Source: Magnimaribacter mokuoloeensis
GTDB lineage: Bacteria > Pseudomonadota > Gammaproteobacteria > Magnimaribacterales > Magnimaribacteraceae
DNA: 64,000 bases
Direction of reading: 5' to 3'
Assembly: GCA_041860225.1 (NCBI GenBank)
Contig: CP151794.1
Span: forward strand, 1 to 64,000
Part shown: positions 43,832-51,602 of the stretch, one piece after another
Layout: each line of letters starts with the position of its first letter
How positions within the stretch are numbered: position 1 is the first letter of the stretch
Notes under the pieces: model-generated
What the model saw: only the letters and a program-made list of their open reading frames with translations
Told to the model about the DNA's origin: nothing
Database searches by the model: none
Translations under genes and position numbers: made by a program

Positions 43832-45175
43832 ATGACAGAACAAAGAAAGTCTATACACGGAACCTGGTCTAGCAGATGGACATTTATACTTGCTGCAACA
43901 GGTTCTGCAGTTGGGTTGGGCAATATTTGGAAGTTTCCATATATGGCAGGAGACAATGGAGGGGGAGCATTTGTACTTGTTTACCTAGCGTGTATTGCTG
44001 TAATTGGCCTACCAATAATGCTTGGTGAAATAATGATAGGAAGAAGAGGAAGAAGCAGCCCCGCTAATACAATGAAAGCTTTAGCTGTTGAGGCGAATAC
44101 TTCATCGGCTTGGACTTTGCTAGGAGCAACAGGGGCTTTAGCGGGTTTACTGATCTTATCCTTTTACAGTGTTGCTGCCGGTTGGGCTCTTTCATATGTT
44201 TTTAATGGATTTCAAAACATTACCGCCGAAACCTCTACTTCTAGTTTCAATGAACTTCTTTCTAGTCCTTCCTCTTTAATTTTTTGGCATACCCTATTTT
44301 TATCCATAACAGTATTCGTAGTGGCGCGAGGAATACTTGATGGTTTAGAGAAGTGGATAAATACATTAATGCCTATGCTTTTTGTGATAGTTTTACTTCT
44401 TTGCCTCTATGCAACTCAGTCAGGGGCATTTTTTGAGGGAATCATTTACTTATTTCAGCCCGACTTTAGCAAAATAACTCCTGAAGTCATGTTAGAAGCT
44501 TTAGGACAAGCCTTTTTTACTTTAAGTTTAGGTATGGGAGCAATTATGGCTTATGGAGCATACATGCCAGCAAATCAAAATATTGGCAAGACAGCTATAT
44601 CTGTTGCGGCCTTGGATACAGGTGTTGCTCTTTTGGCAGGTATCGCAATATTTCCTATTGTTTTTGCAAATGGCTTGGCTGCTTCAGAAGGGCCCGGCCT
44701 TGTTTTTGTTACATTACCTATTGCATTTAGTTCTATGCCTCTAGGGGTATTCTTTGGAACCTTATTTTTTGTCTTATTGAGTATAGCTGCTTTAAGCTCT
44801 TCGATATCCCTCATAGAACCCGGAGTTGCCTGGTTGATAGAATCTTTAAAAATCAAAAGAATTACAGCCACTTTATTGCTAGGTTTCGTAGCATGGTTTC
44901 TAGGTCTTTTTAGTGCTTTATCTTTTAACTTGTTATCTGAATTTACTATCTTCGGAAAAAACTTCTTTGATGCAACAGACTTCTTAACCAACCAGATCAT
45001 GCTACCTCTAGGAGGTATATTTATAGCTATTTTTGTCGGCTGGGTAATGAAAAAAGAAAATGTTTTAGAAGAGCTGGATGTTCAAGAGAACTTTATTTTC
45101 AAATTTTGGTACTTCAGTATCCGTTATATCTCACCAGTGATGGTGGGCTGTGTTTTCCTATACTTCTTTATTTAA
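43832..45175 (+). CDS. Neurotransmitter:sodium symporter-family transporter
   Basis: A sodium-coupled transporter of the LeuT fold, probably taking up amino acids. The first segments read WTFILAATGSAVGLGNIWKF and PYMAGDNGGGAFVLVYL, where the unwound TM1 binds Na+ and substrate. LPIMLGEIMIGRRGR follows. The 447 residues contain about eleven hydrophobic segments, the usual bacterial size. Substrate specificity is not deducible. The stop is one base from the convergent bamE. Confidence 0.92.
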   Translation: MTEQRKSIHGTWSSRWTFILAATGSAVGLGNIWKFPYMAGDNGGGAFVLVYLACIAVIGLPIMLGEIMIGRRGRSSPANTMKALAVEANTSSAWTLLGATGALAGLLILSFYSVAAGWALSYVFNGFQNITAETSTSSFNELLSSPSSLIFWHTLFLSITVFVVARGILDGLEKWINTLMPMLFVIVLLLCLYATQSGAFFEGIIYLFQPDFSKITPEVMLEALGQAFFTLSLGMGAIMAYGAYMPANQNIGKTAISVAALDTGVALLAGIAIFPIVFANGLAASEGPGLVFVTLPIAFSSMPLGVFFGTLFFVLLSIAALSSSISLIEPGVAWLIESLKIKRITATLLLGFVAWFLGLFSALSFNLLSEFTIFGKNFFDATDFLTNQIMLPLGGIFIAIFVGWVMKKENVLEELDVQENFIFKFWYFSIRYISPVMVGCVFLYFFI

Positions 45176-45176
45176 A

Positions 45177-45506
45177 TTAATTAGGTGTATCTATTTCACC
45201 TTCCCAACTTACTAACTTATTGTCTTTAAAATACAGGGTAATTTTTTGGTTAGTGTAAGAATTTTCGCCTTGTGTAACAGAAGTAAAATAATCCCATCTA
45301 TTTGGATAAAATGTATCAGAAATGAGAGGAGTCCCCATTACAAACTTAACTTGTGATTCAGTCATACCTATTTCAAGCTTATCTAGCATCTCTTGATCAA
45401 CCAAATTTCCCTGACTGATAACAACTTGAAATATCCTTGGAATGCTGCAGCTTGATAGAAGCAATACAGATAATAGTAAAGTAATAACTTTTAAATTTAT
45501 GTTCAT
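45177..45506 (-). CDS. bamE: Outer-membrane assembly lipoprotein BamE (SmpA/OmlA)
   Basis: BamE is a lipoprotein of the BAM complex that folds outer-membrane proteins; BamA is at 57092. The 109 residues have a lipoprotein signal with lipobox LSSC and acylated Cys20. The SmpA/OmlA core follows, including LEIGMTESQVKFVMGTP, PNRWDYFTSV and ITLYFKDNKLVSWEG. The gene is divergent from fur across 76 bases, an arrangement common in gammaproteobacteria. Confidence 0.95.
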   Translation of the reverse strand: MNINLKVITLLLSVLLLSSCSIPRIFQVVISQGNLVDQEMLDKLEIGMTESQVKFVMGTPLISDTFYPNRWDYFTSVTQGENSYTNQKITLYFKDNKLVSWEGEIDTPN

Positions 45507-45582
45507 TAATTTTCTAATAAGGGTATTTGGATATTATAATAAGTTCTACAAATTATTCTTATTTATTTAGAGGTTATTCAAG
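45507..45582. promoter_or_regulatory. bamE-fur divergent control region
   Basis: This 76-base AT-rich gap must hold both promoters. On the plus strand TATAAT lies at 45535-45540 with no clear -35. AATAAG (45538-45543) and CTTATT (45558-45563) form an inverted repeat between that -10 box and fur, possibly an operator. It does not match the classical 19-base Fur box. An AGAGG sits about 9 bases before the TTG start of fur. Confidence 0.4.
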
Positions 45583-45990
45583 TTGAGTGATGATGCAGAG
45601 CTAAAAAAGGCCGGTTTAAAGGTAACTTTACCTAGATTAAGAATCTTAGAATTACTTGAAGGTGGTGACAAAACTCACCTAAGTGCTGAAGAGATCTATA
45701 GAAGATTAATTGAAGCTGGAGAAGAGGTTGGTCTGGCTACAGTTTATCGAGTCTTGACACAATTTGAACAAGCAGGTATCTGTATCAGGCATAATTTTGA
45801 AGAAGGTCATGCTGTATACGAATTAACTCCATCTGACCATCATGATCATATGGTCTGTCTTGATACTGGAGATGTAATCGAGTTTACGGACGACATAATA
45901 GAAGAGCGACAAAAGAAATTAGCAAAAGAAAAAGGTTACGAAATTATAGACCACAGCATGGTTTTGTACGTAAAACCGCTCAAAGATTAA
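45583..45990 (+). CDS. fur: Ferric uptake regulator Fur
   Basis: Fur is an iron-responsive repressor. The 135-residue protein has the DNA-binding winged helix (KKAGLKVTLPRLRILELL; GLATVYRVLTQFEQAGI) and the metal-binding HHDH at residues 86-89. It starts with TTG because no ATG exists upstream of the conserved KKAGLKVTLPR. It is odd in two ways: the structural-zinc CxxC of E. coli Fur (CLDC) reads CLDT here (Cys92, Thr95), and the Cys/His-rich C-terminal tail is missing. A zinc-poor or differently stabilized Fur is likely; a manganese or zinc regulator of the same family is less likely. Confidence 0.92.
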   Translation: MSDDAELKKAGLKVTLPRLRILELLEGGDKTHLSAEEIYRRLIEAGEEVGLATVYRVLTQFEQAGICIRHNFEEGHAVYELTPSDHHDHMVCLDTGDVIEFTDDIIEERQKKLAKEKGYEIIDHSMVLYVKPLKD

Positions 45991-45995
45991 TAATA

Positions 45996-46023
45996 CTTGA
46001 ATAGACTTTTTTAAGCCCCATAT
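45996..46023 (+). promoter_or_regulatory. sigma32 heat-shock promoter of grpE
   Basis: CTTGAAT (45996-46002) is followed after 13 bases by CCCCATAT (46016-46023), close to the E. coli sigma32 consensus CTTGAAA-N13/14-CCCCATnT. It starts six bases after the fur stop. The grpE ribosome-binding site AGGAGA follows at about 46035. Confidence 0.8.
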
Positions 46024-46044
46024 AGGGTTTGAAAGGAGAAATCG

Positions 46045-46602
46045 TTGAACGAAAACAAAAAAGAAGAAGATTTAGAAAATCAAGAAGAAGTCTTGATAGA
46101 TGAAGGCAATAGCCTTGATTTAGAGTCAGAAGATGAACTACCCGAGGAACCATCTGAAGAGGATAAAATTAAGGATCTTGAAGATCAACTTTTAAGAGCA
46201 AAAGCAGAAGTTCAAAATGTTAGAAGGATAGCTGCTCAAGAAGTTACAAAGGCAAGACTGTTTGGTGTCGAAGCTTTGGCTAAGGATTTTCTTTCGGTAG
46301 CCGACAACTTAGAACGAGCTATAGATTCTTGTCCGGATGATGAAAACAGTTTAACTATAAAAGAAGGCCTTGAATTAACTTTAAAAAGCTTGGAAAGTTC
46401 TTTGAAGTCTTCTGGCATAGAGCCTATTAATACCGAAGAAAAAAACTTCGATCCCGATAAGCATGAAGCAATTTCAATTCTAGAAGACGATAAATTAGAA
46501 CCAAACACAATCATAGATTTTGTCCAAAAAGGTTACACAATAATGGACAGAACACTCAGACCTGCAAAAGTTGTAGTTTCAAAGAAATCTAAAGAAAAAT
46601 AA
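46045..46602 (+). CDS. grpE: Nucleotide exchange factor GrpE
   Basis: GrpE releases ADP from DnaK and acts as its thermosensor. The 185 residues start with a very acidic, disordered stretch (about 1-45). A long coiled coil follows (IKDLEDQLLRAKAEVQNVRR), then the C-terminal beta domain with FDPDKHEAISIL and VQKGYTIMDRTLRPAKVVV. The start is TTG, preceded by AGGAGA at a 6-base spacing. A heat-shock promoter lies directly upstream and dnaK follows after 67 bases. Confidence 0.97.
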   Translation: MNENKKEEDLENQEEVLIDEGNSLDLESEDELPEEPSEEDKIKDLEDQLLRAKAEVQNVRRIAAQEVTKARLFGVEALAKDFLSVADNLERAIDSCPDDENSLTIKEGLELTLKSLESSLKSSGIEPINTEEKNFDPDKHEAISILEDDKLEPNTIIDFVQKGYTIMDRTLRPAKVVVSKKSKEK

Positions 46603-46610
46603 TAAAATCC

Positions 46611-46640
46611 CTTGAAATAAAGAACATAAGCCCCATCTTA
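46611..46640 (+). promoter_or_regulatory. sigma32 heat-shock promoter of dnaK
   Basis: CTTGAAA (46611-46617) and CCCCATCT (46631-46638) are spaced by 13 bases, an essentially perfect sigma32 promoter. Initiation near 46646 gives a leader of about 24 bases with GGAG before the dnaK ATG. The spacer length equals that of the grpE promoter. Confidence 0.85.
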
Positions 46641-46669
46641 TGTTAAACAAATTAATGTGGAGTTAAAAA

Positions 46670-48589
46670 ATGGCTAAAGTAATTGGTATTGACTTAGGAA
46701 CAACAAATTCTTGTGTTTCTGTCATGGAGGGAGATCAGGCTAAAGTTATAGAAAATTCTGAAGGAAAAAGAACAACACCTTCAGTGGTAGCTTATGGGGA
46801 AGAGATTAAAGTAGGAGATTCTGCAAAAAACCAAGCAGTTACGAATCCTGAAAATACACTCTACGCCATCAAGAGGCTTATTGGTCGAAAACATGATGAT
46901 GATGTCGTAAAGAAAGATACTGATATGGTCGCATATAAAATATTGGCTGCTGATAACGGCGATGCATGGGTTGAAGCTGAAGGAAAAAAACTTGCTCCTC
47001 AGCAAGTTTCTGCAGAAATACTCAAGAAAATGAAAAAAACTGCAGAAGATTACCTCGGTCAGGAAGTAAAGGAAGCTGTAATTACAGTACCCGCTTATTT
47101 TAACGATTCTCAAAGACAAGCGACAAAGGATGCTGGCAAGATCGCTGGTTTAGAAGTTAAGAGGATTATCAATGAGCCTACTGCAGCTGCTTTAGCTTAT
47201 GGTCTAGATAAAGGTAAGGGTGATCAAAAGATAGCTGTCTATGACTTAGGAGGCGGGACTTTTGATGTGTCTATTATAGAGATAGCTGAAATAGATGGAG
47301 AGCATCAATTTGAAGTACTTTCAACAAATGGAGATACTTTCCTAGGTGGAGAAGACTTTGATATAACTTTGATAGAATACTTAGCTGAAGAATTCAAAAA
47401 AGAATCAGGTTTAGATTTGCATAATGATTCAGCTGCTCTTCAAAGACTTAAAGAAGCAGCGGAAAAAGCAAAAATTGAATTATCCAGCAATCAGCAATCT
47501 GAAATAAATCTCCCTTATATAACAGCTGACTCTTCAGGAGCGAAACACTTTGTTCACAAACTCACAAGAGCAAAGCTTGAATCGTTAGTTGAAGGATTAG
47601 TTGAAAGAACAATTAAGCCTACTGAAATTGCACTTAAAGATGCGGGTTTAAAAACTTCCGAAGTTGATGAAATCATATTGGTGGGAGGGCAAACAAGAAT
47701 GCCTTTAGTTCAAGAAAAGGTTAAAGCTTTTTTTGGAAAAGAAGCTAGAAAAGACGTAAATCCAGATGAAGCAGTATCCGTAGGAGCTGCTATCCAGGGA
47801 GCAGTTCTGGCTGGCGATGTAACAGATGTTCTTCTATTAGATGTAACTCCTCTTACATTAGGTATAGAAACTATGGGAGGAGTTATGACACCTCTTATAG
47901 ATAAAAATACCACTATTCCAACCAATAAATCTCAAGTCTTTTCTACTGCCGAAGATAATCAGACTGCAGTTACGGTACATGTTCTGCAAGGTGAAAGAAA
48001 ACAAGCTACAGAAAATAAAACGCTTGGACAGTTTAACCTTACAGATATACCTGCCTCTCCTAGAGGCATGCCTCAAATTGAAGTTTCCTTTGATTTGGAT
48101 GCTAACGGAATTCTAAATGTTTCAGCTAAAGATAAGGCAACTGGAAAAGAACAATCTATAGAAATCAAAGCATCCAGCGGGTTATCTGACGAAGAAATCG
48201 AGCAAATGGTTAAAGATGCAGAAGCACATGCAGAAGATGATAAGAAGTTTGAAGAGTTGGTACAGGCAAAGAATTTAGGTGAAAACCTTGTTCATAGTTG
48301 TAAGAAAACTTTAGATGAAGCTAAGGATAAAGTTGAAGATTCTGAAAGAGAAACCATTGAAAATGGAATCCAAGAGCTAGAAGAGGCTTTGAAAGGAGAT
48401 GACAAAGAAGCAATTGATGCAAAAGTTAAAGCGTTATCAGAAGCTTCCGCTCCGCTAGCGCAAAGAATGTATGAAGAAGAAGCAAAAAATAATGAAGCTA
48501 CACAGCAAGATGCTTCAAATTCAGATTCAGATGTAGTTGATGCAGACTTTGAAGAAGTAACAGAAGAAAAAGAGAAACAAAGTTCTTAG
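46670..48589 (+). CDS. dnaK: Molecular chaperone DnaK (Hsp70)
   Basis: DnaK binds exposed hydrophobic peptides in an ATP-driven cycle with DnaJ and GrpE. The 639 residues start MAKVIGIDLGTTNSCVSVME. The ATPase domain has IINEPTAAALAYGLD and VYDLGGGTFDVSI, with ILVGGQTRMPLVQ. The linker DVLLLDVTPLTLGIE precedes the substrate-binding domain, and an alanine/acidic C-terminal tail with VVDADFEEV completes it. Length equals the E. coli protein (638). It has its own heat-shock promoter and dnaJ follows after 30 bases. Confidence 0.99.
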   Translation: MAKVIGIDLGTTNSCVSVMEGDQAKVIENSEGKRTTPSVVAYGEEIKVGDSAKNQAVTNPENTLYAIKRLIGRKHDDDVVKKDTDMVAYKILAADNGDAWVEAEGKKLAPQQVSAEILKKMKKTAEDYLGQEVKEAVITVPAYFNDSQRQATKDAGKIAGLEVKRIINEPTAAALAYGLDKGKGDQKIAVYDLGGGTFDVSIIEIAEIDGEHQFEVLSTNGDTFLGGEDFDITLIEYLAEEFKKESGLDLHNDSAALQRLKEAAEKAKIELSSNQQSEINLPYITADSSGAKHFVHKLTRAKLESLVEGLVERTIKPTEIALKDAGLKTSEVDEIILVGGQTRMPLVQEKVKAFFGKEARKDVNPDEAVSVGAAIQGAVLAGDVTDVLLLDVTPLTLGIETMGGVMTPLIDKNTTIPTNKSQVFSTAEDNQTAVTVHVLQGERKQATENKTLGQFNLTDIPASPRGMPQIEVSFDLDANGILNVSAKDKATGKEQSIEIKASSGLSDEEIEQMVKDAEAHAEDDKKFEELVQAKNLGENLVHSCKKTLDEAKDKVEDSERETIENGIQELEEALKGDDKEAIDAKVKALSEASAPLAQRMYEEEAKNNEATQQDASNSDSDVVDADFEEVTEEKEKQSS

Positions 48590-48619
48590 TTCCTTATCCA
48601 ATTAGGCTAATAAAGATAA

Positions 48620-49741
48620 ATGTCTAAAAAGGATTATTATGATGTTTTAGGTGTCTCTAAAGGAGCATCTGATGATGAATTAAAAAAGGCCTACAGAAAG
48701 TTGGCCATGAGGTATCATCCAGATAGAAATTCTGATGATCCCGCCGCTGCCGAGAAATTCAAAGAAGCTTCAGAGGCTTATGAAGTATTGTCTGATACTG
48801 GTAAGAGAAGCGCTTATGATCAATTCGGCCACGATGGTGTCAATCCATCGGGTTTTGGAGGCGGAAGTTCACAAGGTTTTAACGATATTTTCGGAGATAT
48901 CTTTGGAGATATATTTGGGGGCGGAGATCCATTTAACAGAAGACAAAGGTCCAACAAAGGATCAGACCTTCAATACTCTATGACGATAGAGCTTGAAGAC
49001 GCTGTTAGAGGAGTTACCGAAAAAATTGCTATACCTGCACTGGAAACCTGTGAACCATGTGGCGGTACAGGAGCAGGAGAAGGAAGTCAGCCCGTAACGT
49101 GTGAATCTTGTGGCGGAGCTGGTCAAGTAAGAATGCAACAAGGTTTCTTCTCTGTAGCTCAAACCTGCGGCAGGTGCTCTGGTTCTGGCCAAATTATCAG
49201 CAACCCTTGTAAATCCTGCAAAGGTCAGGGTCGAGTAGAGAAGCGTAAAACTTTATCTGTAAAAATTCCTGCAGGTGTTGATACAGGAGATAGAATAAGA
49301 CTATCTGGTGAGGGTGAAGCTGGAACAAATGGAGGACCTTCCGGAGATTTATTTGTTCAAATCAAGGTTTTACCACACGATGTTTTTGAAAGGGATGGAA
49401 AACACCTTTATTGTGAGGCGCCAATAAGCTTTATAGATGCTGCTTTGGGGGGTGATATCCAAATTCCTACCCTAGATGGAAAGGTAAAAATAAAAATACC
49501 TGAAGGTACACAAACCGGAAAATTATTTAGGCTTAGAGGTAAGGGGATAAGTCCGATAAGAGGTGGGTCTACAGGTGATCTTTTATGTAGGGCTGTAATA
49601 GAGACTCCTCAAAACCTCTCTAAAAATCAAAAGGAACTTTTGCGTGAATTCCAAGATTCAGTATCAAATAATTCTAAACAGAATCCTCTAAGAGAAGAAT
49701 GGTTTTCTAAGGTAAAATCATTTTTTGATACAAATAATTAA
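48620..49741 (+). CDS. dnaJ: Chaperone protein DnaJ (Hsp40)
   Basis: DnaJ delivers clients to DnaK and triggers ATP hydrolysis. The J domain has the HPD motif at residues 33-35 (YHPDRN). A Gly/Phe-rich linker follows (GFGGGSSQGFNDIFGDIFG). All four zinc-finger repeats are present: CEPCGGTG, CESCGGAG, CGRCSGSG and CKSCKGQG. The C-terminal peptide-binding domains are complete. The 373 residues match class A DnaJ. dapB begins 6 bases after its stop. Confidence 0.99.
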   Translation: MSKKDYYDVLGVSKGASDDELKKAYRKLAMRYHPDRNSDDPAAAEKFKEASEAYEVLSDTGKRSAYDQFGHDGVNPSGFGGGSSQGFNDIFGDIFGDIFGGGDPFNRRQRSNKGSDLQYSMTIELEDAVRGVTEKIAIPALETCEPCGGTGAGEGSQPVTCESCGGAGQVRMQQGFFSVAQTCGRCSGSGQIISNPCKSCKGQGRVEKRKTLSVKIPAGVDTGDRIRLSGEGEAGTNGGPSGDLFVQIKVLPHDVFERDGKHLYCEAPISFIDAALGGDIQIPTLDGKVKIKIPEGTQTGKLFRLRGKGISPIRGGSTGDLLCRAVIETPQNLSKNQKELLREFQDSVSNNSKQNPLREEWFSKVKSFFDTNN

Positions 49742-49747
49742 TCTAAA

Positions 49748-50488
49748 GTGAAACAAATATTCATTTCAGGCATTACCGGTAAGGTAGGCAAACTCCTTTC
49801 TACCCTTATCATTAATGATAGTAACTTTAATCTTGTAGGTGGAAGTTGTAGTCCAAACAATAAATACTTACAAAAGGATATAGGCGAACTCTTGCAAACT
49901 ACTGAAGTTGGTATAGAGGTATCAGATACTATTCCAGATACAGTTAACCCTGACGTCATAATTGATTTTTCTACACCTGAAGCCTCTATGAAAGTTTTGA
50001 AAGAGGCTGTATCAAGAAATATTCCTATCTTAATAGGAACAACAGGTTTCGAACCAAACCAGATTGAAGAAATTGAGCACTCAAGCAACAAAATAGCAAT
50101 TTTGTCTGCACCTAACACCAGCTCTGGAATTGCTATTTTAAAATCTCTTCTCAATGAATCAAAAAAATTCTTTTCTAAAGAAAATAAATTTCAAATTAGT
50201 GAAACTCACCATACCGAAAAAAGAGATGCTCCTTCGGGTACCGCTCTTGATATTCAAAAAGAGCTATTGAATATTTTTCCTGATGCCAATTTAAAGATAA
50301 AGAGCTTCAGAGAAGGCAATAATCCAGGTGAACACACCGTGAGTGTAGCTATGGAAAATGAAGTCATTGAGTTAAAGCATATGGCTAAAGATAGGTCTAT
50401 TTTTGCTTTGGGTGCTTTGAAAGGGGCTATGTGGTTATCGGAAAAACCAGCTGGTCTGTATTACATGCAAGACATTTATTCTTCTTGA
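49748..50488 (+). CDS. dapB: 4-hydroxy-tetrahydrodipicolinate reductase
   Basis: DapB reduces the tetrahydrodipicolinate precursor with NAD(P)H in lysine and diaminopimelate synthesis. The 246 residues show the nucleotide-binding ISGITGKVGK, the DFSTPEASMK stretch, GTTGFEPNQI, and the catalytic ETHHTEKRDAPSGTAL with its His and Lys. The start is GTG, six bases after dnaJ. It may be read from the dnaK operon. It is a little shorter than the E. coli protein (273). Confidence 0.96.
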   Translation: MKQIFISGITGKVGKLLSTLIINDSNFNLVGGSCSPNNKYLQKDIGELLQTTEVGIEVSDTIPDTVNPDVIIDFSTPEASMKVLKEAVSRNIPILIGTTGFEPNQIEEIEHSSNKIAILSAPNTSSGIAILKSLLNESKKFFSKENKFQISETHHTEKRDAPSGTALDIQKELLNIFPDANLKIKSFREGNNPGEHTVSVAMENEVIELKHMAKDRSIFALGALKGAMWLSEKPAGLYYMQDIYSS

Positions 50489-50658
50489 TTTAGAAGAAAT
50501 ATGATATAAAGCTCCCCCTTAGGCGTAAGTCTAAAATGAAACACATGACACTGTTTCAGATCTACGGTGCTAAAGATTGCTCATCTTTAGTAAGTTCTGT
50601 AAGTGCATGGAAGTATAACCAAAAGAATGTAATGTTCTTTATAATTTAAGGAGAGCAA
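50489..50658 (+). promoter_or_regulatory. rpsB leader region with two stable hairpins
   Basis: The 170-base gap before rpsB carries TATGAT/TATAAA near 50500-50510 as a likely -10 region, though the -35 is unclear. Two perfect hairpins follow: TGAAACA/TGTTTCA (50537-50543 with 50552-50558) and CTAAAGAT/ATCTTTAG (50570-50577 with 50583-50590). In other gammaproteobacteria S2 represses rpsB-tsf through a leader; this may be its counterpart, but I could not match it base by base. AAGGAGAG lies 5 bases before the ATG. Confidence 0.5.
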
Positions 50659-51600
50659 ATGGCTGAAATATCGCTAGAACAAATGCTACAAGCTGGTGTC
50701 CACTTCGGACATCAAACCAAATATTGGAACCCAAAAATGGAACAGCACATTTTTGGTGTCAGGAATAAAATTCACATAATTAATTTAGAGCACACGGTTG
50801 AGATGATCAAACCGGCGCTTAAGTTCATTGAAGGTGTTGCAGCTAAGAATAATAAAATTCTCTTCGTTGGCACTAAAAGAACTGCAACAGATATTATTAA
50901 AAATGAAGCGATTAGATGCTCCATGCCATATGTCAATGAAAGATGGCTAGGCGGCATGCTAACGAACTATAAGACTATAAGATCATCAATAACTAGACTG
51001 GAAAATTTATTGAGACAAAAGGAAGATGGAACTTTCAACAAGCTAACCAAGAAAGAAGGTTTAAAAATTCAAAGAGATATAGATAGATTACAAAAATCTA
51101 TTGGGGGAGTAACAGAAATGGGCGGACTTCCTGATGCTCTCTTCATAATTGATGTAAAGCGCGAATCTATAGCAGTTTCAGAAGCCAGTAAAATGGGCAT
51201 ACCAATAGTTGGTATTGTTGATTCTAATAGCAATCCAGAAGGTATTGACTATGTTGTACCAGGTAATGATGATTCAATCAGGTCCATAGCATTATTTACT
51301 GAAGCAGTAGCTGATGCCTGCTTAAAAGGCTCAAAAGCGGCAACTGGTCTCAAACAGGAAGAGCCTCAGTCAGGCCCTGCAATAGTTAGAAAGGTGGATG
51401 CTAGCGAATCCCAAGATCAGAAAACTGAGGCCTCAAAAGAAGATGATGAGGCTCAATCTGAAGAAATGGTTGCTGAGCAACCACTGGAACAAGAAGAGCT
51501 AGATAAAGATACTTCTGCAACTGATGAATCAGTTACAGAGCAAGCTTCAGAAGCATCAACTTCTGATGAAGATAAAAAAGAAGAAAAGGAAGAGGATTAA
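50659..51600 (+). CDS. rpsB: 30S ribosomal protein S2 with acidic C-terminal tail
   Basis: S2 joins the 30S subunit late and helps bind S1. Residues 1-235 are a normal S2: EQMLQAGVHFGHQTKYWNPK, FVGTKRTATDIIKNEA, RWLGGMLTNYKT, and VDSNSNPEGIDYVVPGNDD. About 75 further residues form a low-complexity acidic tail (from EEPQSGPAIVRK to the end, rich in Glu, Asp, Ser and Ala). The E. coli protein ends near 241. The tail is in frame with an ordinary ribosome-binding site upstream, so it is not a fusion artefact. tsf follows by three bases. Confidence 0.97.
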   Translation: MAEISLEQMLQAGVHFGHQTKYWNPKMEQHIFGVRNKIHIINLEHTVEMIKPALKFIEGVAAKNNKILFVGTKRTATDIIKNEAIRCSMPYVNERWLGGMLTNYKTIRSSITRLENLLRQKEDGTFNKLTKKEGLKIQRDIDRLQKSIGGVTEMGGLPDALFIIDVKRESIAVSEASKMGIPIVGIVDSNSNPEGIDYVVPGNDDSIRSIALFTEAVADACLKGSKAATGLKQEEPQSGPAIVRKVDASESQDQKTEASKEDDEAQSEEMVAEQPLEQEELDKDTSATDESVTEQASEASTSDEDKKEEKEED

Positions 51601-51602
51601 AT

